Assembly: GCF_022810305.1 (NCBI RefSeq)
Contig: NZ_JALGQH010000005.1
Coordinates: forward strand, 124,001-188,000
DNA length: 64,000 nt
From: Rhodococcus sp. ARC_M6
GTDB taxonomy: Bacteria > Actinomycetota > Actinomycetes > Mycobacteriales > Mycobacteriaceae
Direction: 5' to 3'
Part shown: positions 26,795 through 34,492 of the stretch, one piece after another
Layout of the letters: each line of letters opens with the position of its first letter
Numbering within the stretch: position 1 is the stretch's first letter
Position numbers and translations under genes: made by a program
The notes under the pieces: generated by a model
What the model was told of the DNA's origin: nothing
The model's input: the letters and a program-made list of their open reading frames with translations, nothing else
The model's database searches: none

Positions 26795-27391
26795 ATGGAC
26801 TTGAATGCACGAGTCGTTCTGATGCGCCATGGCGAGACGGAATGGGCACGCACCGGCAAGCACACCGGCCGCACCGAAGTTCCGCTCACCGCGCTCGGCG
26901 AGATCCAGGCCACTGCGACGGGCAACCGCATTCGCAGGCTCGATCTTCGTGATCCGATGATCCTGACCAGCCCCCGCCTACGTGCCCAACGCACCGGCGA
27001 TCTCGCCGGCCTTCCGGAAGACCGGACGTGGGATGCGTTGTCGGAGTGGAACTACGGCGATTACGAAGGACTCACCACACCCGAAATTCGGCGAAGCGTT
27101 CCTGACTGGACCGTGTGGACGCATCCCTGCCCCGGCGGTGAGCACGCCGATGAGATCCATGCTCGCACTGACATGGTTCTTTCTCTCGCGCAATCACAGT
27201 TGGCCGAGCGTGATGTCATCCTGATCGGGCACGGACACTTCTCGCGGGCCCTGATCGCACGCTGGCTCGAACTTCCGGTCAGCGAAGGGCGGCGATTCGC
27301 GCTCTCCCCCGGCGCCTACTCGGTGCTCGGATACGAACATGGTGCGACCCACCTACTGCATCACAATGTTCCACCGCTAGCCGAAGGCTGA
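26795..27391 (+). CDS. Histidine phosphatase-superfamily protein (Gpm2-like acid phosphatase)
   Basis: A 198-residue member of the phosphoglycerate mutase/acid phosphatase superfamily. It has the catalytic motif LMRHGETEWARTGKHTG near residues 9-25, a later ILTSPRLRAQRT and the second catalytic His in VILIGHGHFSRAL near residue 150. In mycobacteria the gene at this place (Rv3214) is a phosphatase rather than a mutase. ATG 26795 puts 10 residues before RHGE as in relatives; ATG 26783 and 26786 are in frame too. Substrate not known. Confidence 0.85.
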   Translation: MDLNARVVLMRHGETEWARTGKHTGRTEVPLTALGEIQATATGNRIRRLDLRDPMILTSPRLRAQRTGDLAGLPEDRTWDALSEWNYGDYEGLTTPEIRRSVPDWTVWTHPCPGGEHADEIHARTDMVLSLAQSQLAERDVILIGHGHFSRALIARWLELPVSEGRRFALSPGAYSVLGYEHGATHLLHHNVPPLAEG

Positions 27392-27419
27392 AGATCTCCC
27401 GCGTAATAGGATCCGTTCC

Positions 27420-27899
27420 ATGATTCGACGCGCCACGCCCTCCGATGTCCAACCGATCACGGACATGATCTACGAGTTGGCCGACTACCAGAAGGCGCTC
27501 GACGAGTGCACCGTCAAGCCCGAACAGATCGGCGAAGCCCTGTTCGGTGATGCAGCGTCAGCTTTTGCACACGTAGCGGTCTCCGACGACGGCAACGTCG
27601 TCGGCATGGCGCTGTGGTTCCGAAATTTCTCCACGTGGGACGGGGCGCACGGCATCTACCTCGAAGACCTGTACGTCAAGCCGAGTCATCGCGGATCCGG
27701 GCATGGGAAAGCGTTGCTCGCCGCATTGGCAAAAGAATGCACGGACAACAACTACACACGCTTGTCGTGGTCGGTTCTCAACTGGAACACGCCGTCGATC
27801 AAGTTTTACGAATCACTCGGCGCCGACGCGAAGACCGAGTGGACCACGTATCGCCTGACCGGCGAGCACCTGGGTGCGCTGGCAGACGACGCGCAGTAA
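27420..27899 (+). CDS. GNAT-family N-acetyltransferase
   Basis: A 159-residue acetyltransferase with the GNAT acetyl-CoA loop near residues 88-97 (PSHRGSGHGKALL), preceded by IYLEDLYVKP, and a C-terminal LNWNTPSIKFYESLGA. The pattern is closest to the polyamine (SSAT-like) branch. ATG 27420 lies 28 bp after the phosphatase gene. Mycobacteria carry entC (isochorismate synthase) between these two genes; none is here. Substrate unknown. Confidence 0.88.
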   Translation: MIRRATPSDVQPITDMIYELADYQKALDECTVKPEQIGEALFGDAASAFAHVAVSDDGNVVGMALWFRNFSTWDGAHGIYLEDLYVKPSHRGSGHGKALLAALAKECTDNNYTRLSWSVLNWNTPSIKFYESLGADAKTEWTTYRLTGEHLGALADDAQ

Positions 27900-27924
27900 A
27901 GAAGCGCGGTAAGGCGCTGCAGCG

Positions 27925-28398
27925 TCAGTCCTCGGTCTTGTTCTCGCGCTCAGCGGCGTCGTCGACGGTCTCGGTTGCTGTCTCGTCCGCGAAATCTCCG
28001 TACTCCGCCGCCATCCACTGGGAGGTGGGCGCAGAGAACAGGAATACCAGCGTGGCCAGAACGACGGTGCCGAGGACAACACCGAGAAACACCTGATGCG
28101 AATCGGTCAGCAGCGACCAGGCCACGGGAAGAAGCAGAAGCTGAGCGACGACGCTGATGGAGCGCCCCCATCGTCGACCGGCCAGCAAGGCAATGCCGGC
28201 AGCAAGCACGGCGCCACCGAGAATGGCGACCCACGCAGCAAACCCGTAGCCGTTGGTCACGCTCTGGTCATGTCCCATCAAGCCACGAATCACAGCGACG
28301 ACAGCGAAGCCGACGGCAACCAGTCCTTGCAGCGTCACGAGGGCACCCGCCCACTTGACTGTGTTGGGAAGGGTCTCGGGGCTGGCAGTATTCGGCAC
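27925..28398 (-). CDS. Small integral membrane protein (Rv3217c-type)
   Basis: A 157-residue protein with four hydrophobic segments (about residues 13-36, 51-72, 82-97 and 104-122) and an acidic, charged C-terminal tail ending RENKTED. It starts at GTG 28398. It lies between a GNAT gene and a lipid kinase gene, as in the Rv3216-Rv3217c-Rv3218 order. No motif suggests a function. Confidence 0.75.
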   Translation of the reverse strand: MPNTASPETLPNTVKWAGALVTLQGLVAVGFAVVAVIRGLMGHDQSVTNGYGFAAWVAILGGAVLAAGIALLAGRRWGRSISVVAQLLLLPVAWSLLTDSHQVFLGVVLGTVVLATLVFLFSAPTSQWMAAEYGDFADETATETVDDAAERENKTED

Positions 28399-28439
28399 GA
28401 GACCAGCCTAGAACACGACACCGGATAGGCTCATGCCCC

Positions 28440-29396
28440 GTGCGCGCACTGCTGATCGTCAATCCCAATGCCACCTCGACTACTGCTGCCGGTCGAGACC
28501 TTCTGGCTCATGCCCTCGAAAGCCGGGTGCGCCTCACCGTGGAGCACACCACTCACCGTGGACATGCCGCCGAACTGGCTCGGCAAGCGCATGAAGACGG
28601 CTTCGGATGCGTGATCGTGCACGGCGGCGACGGCACCGTCAACGAAGTGGTCAACGGGCTTCTCGGTGCACCGAACCCGGCGTCCATGAAAGCTGTGCCC
28701 ATCGGACCCATCCCGACCGTCGCAGTTGTTCCGGGCGGATCCGCCAATGTTTTCGCGCGCTCGCTCGGAATCGCCGCCGACCCCGTCGATGCCACCAACC
28801 AGCTCATCGACCTACTCTCCGAACGGACGCATCGGCGCATCGGACTCGCCCATGCCGACAACCGCTGGTTCACGTTCAATGCCGGAATGGGTCTCGACGC
28901 CGACGTCTGCGAGGCAGTCGACGCGAGTCGGAAGAATGGTGATCCGGCAACCCCGGCTCGATACGTGCGAACTGCAATTGCCTCCTTCTTTCGCTCGAAG
29001 CGAGCGGAACCCGCACTGACCGTCCGGCTTCCGGATCAGGATCCGATTGCGGGCGTCCACTATGCATTTGTCTCCAACTCGAGTCCGTGGACCTATCTCG
29101 ATGCTCGTCCTGTACACACCAATCCCGGAACAACTTTCGACTCCGGACTCGGCCTCTTCGCTATGACGAGCACCAAAGTCCTTCCGTCCCTACGGGTTGT
29201 CCGGCAACTGCTGGCTCGTGGCGCCGAGCCGAAATCGAAAGTCCTCGTCCGCACCGACAACGTCCCCCACATCACCATCGAATCGTCGCGGCCGATCGGT
29301 TTACAGATGGACGGCGATTTCATCGGACTTCGCAAAACGGTCGAATTTACCTCCGTGCCGGACGCACTCGAGGTGTACGCACCACTCCCGGAGTAA
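28440..29396 (+). CDS. Diacylglycerol kinase-family lipid kinase
   Basis: A 318-residue protein with the DAGK catalytic domain: MRALLIVNPNATSTT at the N-terminus, nucleotide-binding VHGGDGTVNEVVNG near residue 60, and PGGSANVFARSLG near residue 100. A C-terminal beta-rich domain contains LQMDGDFIG. Family members phosphorylate diacylglycerol, sphingosine-like or undecaprenol-like lipids. It starts at GTG 28440, divergent from the membrane protein. The lipid substrate is not known. Confidence 0.87.
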   Translation: MRALLIVNPNATSTTAAGRDLLAHALESRVRLTVEHTTHRGHAAELARQAHEDGFGCVIVHGGDGTVNEVVNGLLGAPNPASMKAVPIGPIPTVAVVPGGSANVFARSLGIAADPVDATNQLIDLLSERTHRRIGLAHADNRWFTFNAGMGLDADVCEAVDASRKNGDPATPARYVRTAIASFFRSKRAEPALTVRLPDQDPIAGVHYAFVSNSSPWTYLDARPVHTNPGTTFDSGLGLFAMTSTKVLPSLRVVRQLLARGAEPKSKVLVRTDNVPHITIESSRPIGLQMDGDFIGLRKTVEFTSVPDALEVYAPLPE

Positions 29397-29649
29397 TTCA
29401 CAAAATCCTACTGACCTGCAAGAACAGTCAAATTTTGTCGGCGGGCGTAGGTAAAATCCGGATGGCGACAAGGTAGCCAGGCGGTACGTCAACAATTAGT
29501 GAGTTGGCACACGAACCTGTCCAAATCTATTGACATACCGTGAGTTCGTGAAAGCATTCACAAGTAACAGTGCGGAAACATTGAATACGCACACACAAAC
29601 TCATTGGTACCAAACGGTGTATTCACACCCAGCTTAAGGAGCGAAAAGG
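29397..29649 (+). promoter_or_regulatory. whiB1 upstream region
   Basis: This 253-bp region precedes whiB1. It holds an ACAAAAT/ATTTTGT inverted repeat near 29400-29440, a weak CRP-like element AGTGAGTTGGCACACG at 29498-29513, the strong CRP-like site at 29547-29562, and AAGGAG at 29636-29641, 8 nt before the whiB1 ATG. Confidence 0.5.
29547..29562 (+). promoter_or_regulatory. Candidate CRP-family binding site before whiB1
   Basis: The sequence CGTGA-AAGCAT-TCACA differs from the CRP consensus TGTGA-N6-TCACA at one base. It is centred about 95 bp upstream of the whiB1 ATG. In M. tuberculosis whiB1 is controlled by cAMP-CRP, so the same control is likely here. Confidence 0.7.
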
Positions 29650-29904
29650 ATGGACTGGCGCCACAACGCAATCTGTCGCGACGAGGATCCCGAACTGTTT
29701 TTCCCCGTGGGAAACAGCGGACCGGCCCTCGCCCAGATTGCCGATGCCAAGGTTGTCTGCAACCGCTGCCCCGTCACCGCTGAATGCTTGTCCTGGGCTC
29801 TCGAGTCCGGTCAAGATGCAGGCGTGTGGGGCGGAATGAGCGAAGACGAGCGTCGCGCACTCAAGCGTCGCAACGCACGGACTCGTGCACGCACTTCCGT
29901 CTAG
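29650..29904 (+). CDS. whiB1: WhiB1 iron-sulfur transcription factor
   Basis: An 84-residue Wbl protein. The four cluster Cys are C9, C37, C40 and C46, followed by the G-V-W-G-G turn at 58-62 and a basic C-terminus (ALKRRNARTRARTS) that contacts DNA. WhiB1 carries a NO-sensitive [4Fe-4S] cluster and binds the major sigma factor's region 4 in mycobacteria, where it is essential. ATG 29650 is set by AAGGAG 8 nt before it. Its place before pdtaS matches Rv3219-Rv3220c. Confidence 0.95.
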   Translation: MDWRHNAICRDEDPELFFPVGNSGPALAQIADAKVVCNRCPVTAECLSWALESGQDAGVWGGMSEDERRALKRRNARTRARTSV

Positions 29905-29979
29905 GTAAGAACCGAAACGTTCTTCACCCCGACGTTCGACGCGGTGAGTAGGCAACTCCTGCCACCGGTCGAAGACGAC

Positions 29980-30010
29980 AGCCCGGCACACCATGGTGCC
30001 GGGCTTTTTG
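29980..30010 (+). terminator. Rho-independent terminator after whiB1
   Basis: A 10-bp stem (AGCCCGGCAC 29980-29989 with its complement 29996-30005) is followed by TTTTT at 30005-30009. It sits after whiB1 and just before the convergent pdtaS stop. Confidence 0.88.
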
Positions 30011-30020
30011 TCTGCCCGAA

Positions 30021-31523
30021 TCAGTAACGCGCGCTTCGCCGTCCGAGTGGCACACGCAATACCGCGTCGGTACCGCCGCCACTGCCCGGATGCAATCCCA
30101 GAGAACCACCCAACTCCGCTCCCAGCAAAGTTCGCACGATCTGCAGGCCAAGGCGGTCGGACTTCTCGAGATTGAATCCCGCCGGTAAACCCCGGCCGTT
30201 GTCGTGAATGATCACGTCGAGCCACCGAGCCGATCGCTCGGCACTGAGCGTCACCGTGCCCTCGATACCCGGATCGAAAGCGTGCTCGATTGCGTTCTGC
30301 ACCAACTCCGTCAACACCATCACCAGTGGTGTCGCACGTTCGGCAGAGAAGACCCCGAAGCTTCCCTCTCGCCGAATCGTCACGGGCGCACCGACTCCCG
30401 CCACGTCGGAGAGCATCGGAACCAACCGGTCGATCACCTCGTCGAGGTTGACTTCTTCGTCCACCGACATCGACAACGTGTCATGTACCAATGCAATAGA
30501 ACTGACACGTCGGACCGATTCGGTCAACGCCTGTCGCGCTTCGTCGTTACTGGTGCGACGAGCCTGCAAACGCAAGAGCGCCGCGACGGTCTGCAGGTTG
30601 TTCTTCACCCGATGGTGAATCTCACGAATTGTTGCGTCCTTGCTGAGCAACGCCCGATCACGACGCTTCACCTCGGTGACATCGCGAACGACGACGGCGG
30701 CACCCACATGCTGACCGCCCGGCTTGAGAACCAAGGCACGCAGCAGCACCGTGGCGCCGCGCGCTTCGATCTCCATCCGTCGACCAGGCTTGTCCGCCAA
30801 CGTATCTCGAATGTATCCGGCTACTTCCTGAGATTCGAACGGGTCTGTCACCAACACTCGCGTCACGGCGGCGAGATCCTGACCCACCAGGTCCGAACTC
30901 AACCCCATCCGGTGATACGCGGACAACGCATTCGGGCTCGCGTACACAACCGTGCCCTCGGTGTCGAGCCTGATGAAACCGTCGCCGGCACGTGGACTGG
31001 AGTTGGTGTCCGAGCGAGACTCGCGAATCGGAAACGTACCGTCGCTGATCATCTGGCACAGGTCCGCAGCGCAATCGAGATACGCCACTTCCAGCGGACT
31101 CTGCGCCCGCTGATTCGACAGGTTGGTATCGCGACTGAGCGCGGCGATGACGCGACCGTCCAACCGCACCGGCACTGCTTCACGGCGCGGCGGCATGCCC
31201 TCACGCCAGTCGACGTCTTCGGCCCGGACAACACGCCCTTCGATGAGCGCGCGCAACACCTGAGGGTGCTCCGACTCCGACACCACAGTCCCGACGGCAT
31301 CCTCCGGGAAAGCCGTCGATGCCGTCGTCGGGCGACAATGCGCAACACAGATAATCGAACCGGCGGACTCGGATTCCTCGGATTCGGTGGCGACCCACAA
31401 CAGAACGTCCGCGAAGGACAGATCCGCAAGAAGTTGCCATTCGCCGACTACGCGTTGAAGATGATCGACTGCCGCACCGGGCAGGTCGGTATGTTCGGCC
31501 AGCAGGTCACTGAGTGTGGACAT
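30021..31523 (-). CDS. pdtaS: Sensor histidine kinase PdtaS
   Basis: A 500-residue cytosolic kinase. Residues about 1-150 form a GAF-like domain, about 180-290 a PAS domain (FIRLDTEGTVVYASPNAL), and the rest a HisKA_2 and ATPase pair with phosphorylatable His in IHHRVKNNLQTVAALL near residue 300 and the N and G boxes (LVQNAIEHAF, HDNGRGLP). No membrane segment is seen. In mycobacteria PdtaS phosphorylates PdtaR, an RNA-binding antiterminator, and takes part in metal/NO sensing. The pdtaR gene is not in this window. It is downstream of the biotinyl-domain gene by 8 bp. Confidence 0.93.
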   Translation of the reverse strand: MSTLSDLLAEHTDLPGAAVDHLQRVVGEWQLLADLSFADVLLWVATESEESESAGSIICVAHCRPTTASTAFPEDAVGTVVSESEHPQVLRALIEGRVVRAEDVDWREGMPPRREAVPVRLDGRVIAALSRDTNLSNQRAQSPLEVAYLDCAADLCQMISDGTFPIRESRSDTNSSPRAGDGFIRLDTEGTVVYASPNALSAYHRMGLSSDLVGQDLAAVTRVLVTDPFESQEVAGYIRDTLADKPGRRMEIEARGATVLLRALVLKPGGQHVGAAVVVRDVTEVKRRDRALLSKDATIREIHHRVKNNLQTVAALLRLQARRTSNDEARQALTESVRRVSSIALVHDTLSMSVDEEVNLDEVIDRLVPMLSDVAGVGAPVTIRREGSFGVFSAERATPLVMVLTELVQNAIEHAFDPGIEGTVTLSAERSARWLDVIIHDNGRGLPAGFNLEKSDRLGLQIVRTLLGAELGGSLGLHPGSGGGTDAVLRVPLGRRSARY

Positions 31524-31531
31524 CGCTGCGC

Positions 31532-31747
31532 TTAGGAGATCACTGCGATCAGGTCACCCTGCTGAATGACGTCGCCTACCTTGACGCCCACGGTGGTGAC
31601 CGTCCCCGGAACTTCTGCCAAGACCGGGATCTCCATCTTCATGGACTCGAGGATGACCAAGGTGTCACCGTCGGCCACCACGTCTCCTTCGCTCACGACT
31701 ACCTGGTAGACCGTCGAAACCATCTCGGCGCGCACGTCTTCTGCCAT
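31532..31747 (-). CDS. Biotinyl-lipoyl attachment domain protein (TB7.3-type)
   Basis: A 71-residue stand-alone biotin carrier domain with the biotinylation motif ESMKMEIP, Lys at residue 37, flanked by VSEGDVVADGDTL and VKVGDVIQQGDLIAV. The mycobacterial homologue Rv3221c is biotinylated. ATG 31747 (MAEDVRAEM) gives the family length; a longer frame adds four residues. No carboxylase genes are adjacent, so its partner is unknown. It lies 8 bp before pdtaS, divergent from the bL37 gene. Confidence 0.9.
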   Translation of the reverse strand: MAEDVRAEMVSTVYQVVVSEGDVVADGDTLVILESMKMEIPVLAEVPGTVTTVGVKVGDVIQQGDLIAVIS

Positions 31748-31874
31748 CGTGAACCTCACTTCGTCTTAAAACCAGTGGTATCGCGTCGTCGGAACACCCG
31801 ATCGACCTGCCAATGGAACCACACCCGCGAGGGCGTGAAAGAATGATGCGAAAGAAACAGAAGGGAGACCAATC

Positions 31875-31949
31875 ATGGGTAAGCGCGGTCGTAAGAAGCG
31901 TAGCCGTAAGGGCAGCAAAGCAAACCATGGCAAGCGTCCAAACGCCTGA
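31875..31949 (+). CDS. Ribosomal protein bL37 (24 residues)
   Basis: A 25-codon frame, ATG 31875 to TGA 31947-31949, encodes a 24-residue protein that begins MGKRGRKKRSRKG and ends NHGKRPNA. It is half Arg/Lys and matches the short actinobacterial 50S protein bL37 first seen in mycobacterial ribosome structures. AAGGGAGA lies about 7 nt upstream and a strong terminator follows directly, so it is a complete stand-alone gene. It is divergent from the biotinyl-domain gene and convergent with rshA, a known location for this gene in mycobacteria from memory. Confidence 0.88.
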   Translation: MGKRGRKKRSRKGSKANHGKRPNA

Positions 31950-31969
31950 CATGTAATGCAGCAAACGGC

Positions 31970-32005
31970 AAAGGGTGGGGACGCAATTACGCTTCCCCAC
32001 CCTTT
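31970..32005. terminator. Bidirectional terminator between bL37 and rshA
   Basis: Arms AAAGGGTGGGG (31970-31980) and its exact complement (31995-32005) form an 11-bp stem with a 14-nt loop and A/T tracts at both ends. It separates the bL37 gene (plus) from rshA (minus). Confidence 0.9.
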
Positions 32006-32039
32006 GTCGTTGCGCCCTACTCAGACGCCCGCTGGCCGA

Positions 32040-32321
32040 CTAATTGTCTGTTTCGGTAGTCGTTATGACGATGGTGCGCCGCAACTCGATAGTGAGCCGC
32101 TGACGCAGGCTTTCCGGTGCGTGGTCACCGCCGCACTTGCGGCTGATCAAGCTCTTGACCTTCTCCTCGATCCCGTAGGCCGCGAGGCAGGATCCGCAAT
32201 CATCGATGTGCCGCTGCAGACGCGCCCGGCTGGCGTCGTCGCACTCACCGTCGAGCATCAACCACACGTCAGCAATGACCGCCGAGCAGTCGAGCCGTTC
32301 GAATTCGTCCTGCGTGCTCAT
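32040..32321 (-). CDS. rshA: Anti-sigma factor RshA (ZAS family)
   Basis: A 93-residue zinc-associated anti-sigma factor with the H-xxx-C-xx-C motif at H38, C42 and C45. RshA binds SigH under reducing conditions and releases it on disulfide stress. It overlaps the sigH stop by 4 bp (ATGA), so the two are made together. Mycobacterial RshA is about 100 residues. Additional Cys at 12, 27 and 63 may tune redox response. Confidence 0.95.
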   Translation of the reverse strand: MSTQDEFERLDCSAVIADVWLMLDGECDDASRARLQRHIDDCGSCLAAYGIEEKVKSLISRKCGGDHAPESLRQRLTIELRRTIVITTTETDN

Positions 32322-33016
32322 CGAGTGACACCTTCCGCCTCGGCAGCAGCATCCGTGCTCGAGACACTGGTGCCGCCGCGGTTGAATCCGCGTTCCTTCG
32401 CGACATCTGCGAGCAATCCGCGCAACTGCTTCCGCCCACGATGCAGCCGTGACATCACCGTTCCGATCGGTGTGCCCATGATCTCTGCGATCTCCTTGTA
32501 GGGGAATCCTTCGACATCGGCGTAGTACACCGCCATGCGGAATTCTTCGGGAAGTGACTGCAGAGCCGCTTTGATGTCGTCGTCGGGAAGCCCGTCGAGA
32601 GCCTCGACCTCAGCCGAACGCAGACCTGCCGAGGTGTGCTCCGCCGTGGCAGCCAACTGCCAGTCGGTGATTTCGTCGGTCGGATACTGCGCCGGCTGAC
32701 GCTGCTTCTTCCGGTACGAGTTGATGTAGGTATTGGTGAGAATCCGGTACAGCCACGCCTTCAGGTTGGTTCCGTCACGGAACGAACGAAAAGCGGTGTA
32801 CGCCTTGACGTATGTCTCCTGAACCAGATCCTCGGCATCAGCAGGATTGCGCGTCATGCGCAGCGCAGCACCGTACAACTGGTCGAGCAGAGGCAACGCG
32901 TCGCGCTCGAAACGCGCGATCAACTCGTCCTGGCTTTCGGGCGTTTCGGATACCGCAGCGTCAGAAGGTTCGCTGACCTCTGGCTGTTCATCCTTGGGCC
33001 GGTCGTGTTCCAGCAC
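32318..33016 (-). CDS. sigH: RNA polymerase sigma factor SigH
   Basis: A 232-residue group 4 (ECF12-type) sigma factor. Region 2 contains [18 protein letters not shown] and the region 2.4 segment [19 protein letters not shown]; region 4 ends with [19 protein letters not shown]. It directs the thiol-oxidative and heat-stress response. GTG 33016 is chosen because AAGGGA lies upstream and it follows a possible SigH-type promoter; the frame continues 37 codons further upstream without sigma similarity. Translationally coupled to rshA. Confidence 0.94.
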   Translation of the reverse strand: MLEHDRPKDEQPEVSEPSDAAVSETPESQDELIARFERDALPLLDQLYGAALRMTRNPADAEDLVQETYVKAYTAFRSFRDGTNLKAWLYRILTNTYINSYRKKQRQPAQYPTDEITDWQLAATAEHTSAGLRSAEVEALDGLPDDDIKAALQSLPEEFRMAVYYADVEGFPYKEIAEIMGTPIGTVMSRLHRGRKQLRGLLADVAKERGFNRGGTSVSSTDAAAEAEGVTR

Positions 33017-33043
33017 TCTGATCCCTTCGCTCGCCGTAGGGAT

Positions 33044-33068
33044 CAAGGTTACCGCCAACACAAGTTCC
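33044..33068 (-). promoter_or_regulatory. Possible SigH-type autoregulatory promoter
   Basis: On the minus strand GGAAC (33068-33064) and CTTG (33047-33044) are 16 bp apart, about 28 bp before the sigH GTG. Known SigH promoters have GGAAC and GTT elements, so the -35 matches well and the -10 only loosely. Confidence 0.35.
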
Positions 33069-33203
33069 GACCTATGGGCCGGTAGTGGCTCGCGCACAGC
33101 CAGCACGGTCGCTCCTTCGATAGTCAAGGGTGATCAACCAGTACCAACACAGCACGTCCCGACTCTGTTCCCGCCTGAGTCAGCGCCCACATAGAGTGAC
33201 CGA

Positions 33204-33698
33204 ATGGCCGGAACCGCGACCCCTGCGACCACACTCCTCGAGAAGACGAAGACACCACACCACATCCACAGCTACGACCACGATCCTCGCGCCGAATCCT
33301 TCGGCGACGAAGCCGTGACAGCGCTCGCGTCGTCAACCGGTGCCGAAGCCGCGCAGATCTTCAAGACCCTGGTGATCAAACTCGATACGGGCAAACTTGC
33401 AGTCGCGGTGCTGCCGGTCCCGGCCAAGCTGTCCCTGAAAGCCGCTGCCGGCGCACTCGGCGCGAGCAAAGCCGTCATGGCAGGACGCGCCGACGCCGAA
33501 CGCTCGAGTGGCTACGTCTTCGGCGGCATCTCCCCCGTGGGCCAACGCAAGAAACTGCCGACCGTCATCGACTCGTCCGCCCTGAACTGGGATCGCGTCC
33601 TGTGCAGCGCCGGACGACGCGGACTCGAAATCGAGCTTGCTCCACACGATCTCGGCAATCTCAGCGAAGCAGTGTTCGCCGAGATCACGGCCGGCTGA
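33204..33698 (+). CDS. ybaK: Cys-tRNA(Pro) deacylase YbaK/EbsC
   Basis: A 164-residue YbaK-family editing enzyme that hydrolyses Cys-tRNA(Pro) mischarged by prolyl-tRNA synthetase. Visible signatures are the central AAQIFKTLVIK with the conserved Lys near residue 50, GASKAVMAGRADAERSSGYVFGGISPVG, and RGLEIELAPHDL near the C-terminus. ATG 33204. It is divergent from sigH and followed by the SIMPL lipoprotein gene after 59 bp. Confidence 0.9.
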   Translation: MAGTATPATTLLEKTKTPHHIHSYDHDPRAESFGDEAVTALASSTGAEAAQIFKTLVIKLDTGKLAVAVLPVPAKLSLKAAAGALGASKAVMAGRADAERSSGYVFGGISPVGQRKKLPTVIDSSALNWDRVLCSAGRRGLEIELAPHDLGNLSEAVFAEITAG

Positions 33699-33757
33699 CA
33701 CTCCGGATCCACTCGTTTTGCCCCATCCCCACTAAACGGGCGGTACGGTCTGAAATC

Positions 33758-34471
33758 ATGCGGACAACACGACGAACAGCGTTTGCCCTCCTGACAGCGA
33801 CTGCTGCACTGACCGTTTCACTCACCGCGTGCGGAAGTTCCGAGTCCGCGACCAAAGAAGTGACTGTCGTCGGAACCGGCGAAGTACGCGGAGCACCCGA
33901 CATCCTGACCGCCGGCATCGGCGTCGAAGTTGTTGCGCCCGACGTCACCGGCGCAGTGTCACAATCGAACGAGAAAGCGCGCGCGATGATCGACGCCATG
34001 GTCGCTGCGGGAGTAGCTGCCGACGACGTCCAGACGAGCGACCTGTCGGTTCAACCGCAGTACGACGGCAACCCGTACGGCGGCGGCAACGTGACGGGAT
34101 ACCGCGCCACAAACTCGGTGCGCATCATCGTCCGTGATCTGGATAAGGCGTCGGGGGTTCTCGATGCGGGTATCGCGGCCGGCGGAAATGCAGCACGTCT
34201 GAACACCGTGGCTTTCGACATCGACGACGATTCCAAGCTCCTCGCCGATGCTCGCACCCGCGCTTTCGAGGACGCGAAGACCCGAGCCGAGCAGTACGCG
34301 GATCTCTCCGGGACGTCGTTGTCGAACGTCATCACAATCACGGAAGCTCACAACACCACGGGCAACCAGGACATCATGCGTTCCCCGAACGCCTCGATGT
34401 CGGACATGGCTATCGCTCCGGGCACCCAGCAGGTGTCCTTCGAGGTCACTGTGACGTGGTCACTCCGATAG
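33758..34471 (+). CDS. SIMPL-domain lipoprotein (DUF541)
   Basis: A 237-residue exported protein. An Arg-rich n-region, hydrophobic stretch FALLTATAALTVSL and lipobox L-T-A-C (Cys at about 26) mark a lipoprotein signal. The rest is a SIMPL/DUF541 domain, beginning VTVVGTGEVRGAPDIL and containing YRATNSVRIIVRDLDKASGVLDAG. The family has periplasmic/outer roles with no clear reaction. ATG 33758 is chosen because the signal peptide starts there. The final codons and stop overlap a tandem palindrome. Confidence 0.86.
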   Translation: MRTTRRTAFALLTATAALTVSLTACGSSESATKEVTVVGTGEVRGAPDILTAGIGVEVVAPDVTGAVSQSNEKARAMIDAMVAAGVAADDVQTSDLSVQPQYDGNPYGGGNVTGYRATNSVRIIVRDLDKASGVLDAGIAAGGNAARLNTVAFDIDDDSKLLADARTRAFEDAKTRAEQYADLSGTSLSNVITITEAHNTTGNQDIMRSPNASMSDMAIAPGTQQVSFEVTVTWSLR

Positions 34472-34489
34472 AACTGTGACGTGGTCACT
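34448..34489. repeat. Duplicated 17-bp palindromic element at a convergent gene end
   Basis: ACTGTGACGTGGTCACT occurs twice, at 34448-34464 and 34473-34489, 25 bp apart. Each contains GTGAC-GTG-GTCAC, a perfect 5-bp inverted repeat. The first lies in the SIMPL coding end; the second sits between the stop and the SRAP gene. There is no T-run, so a classical terminator is doubtful. Confidence 0.7.
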
Positions 34490-34492
34490 GAG

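Noticed and set aside
29400-29443. ACAAAAT...ATTTTGT repeat after the lipid kinase gene as a terminator
   Set aside because: Arms are about 25 nt apart with no GC-rich stem, so hairpin formation is unlikely; it is only mentioned as part of the whiB1 region.
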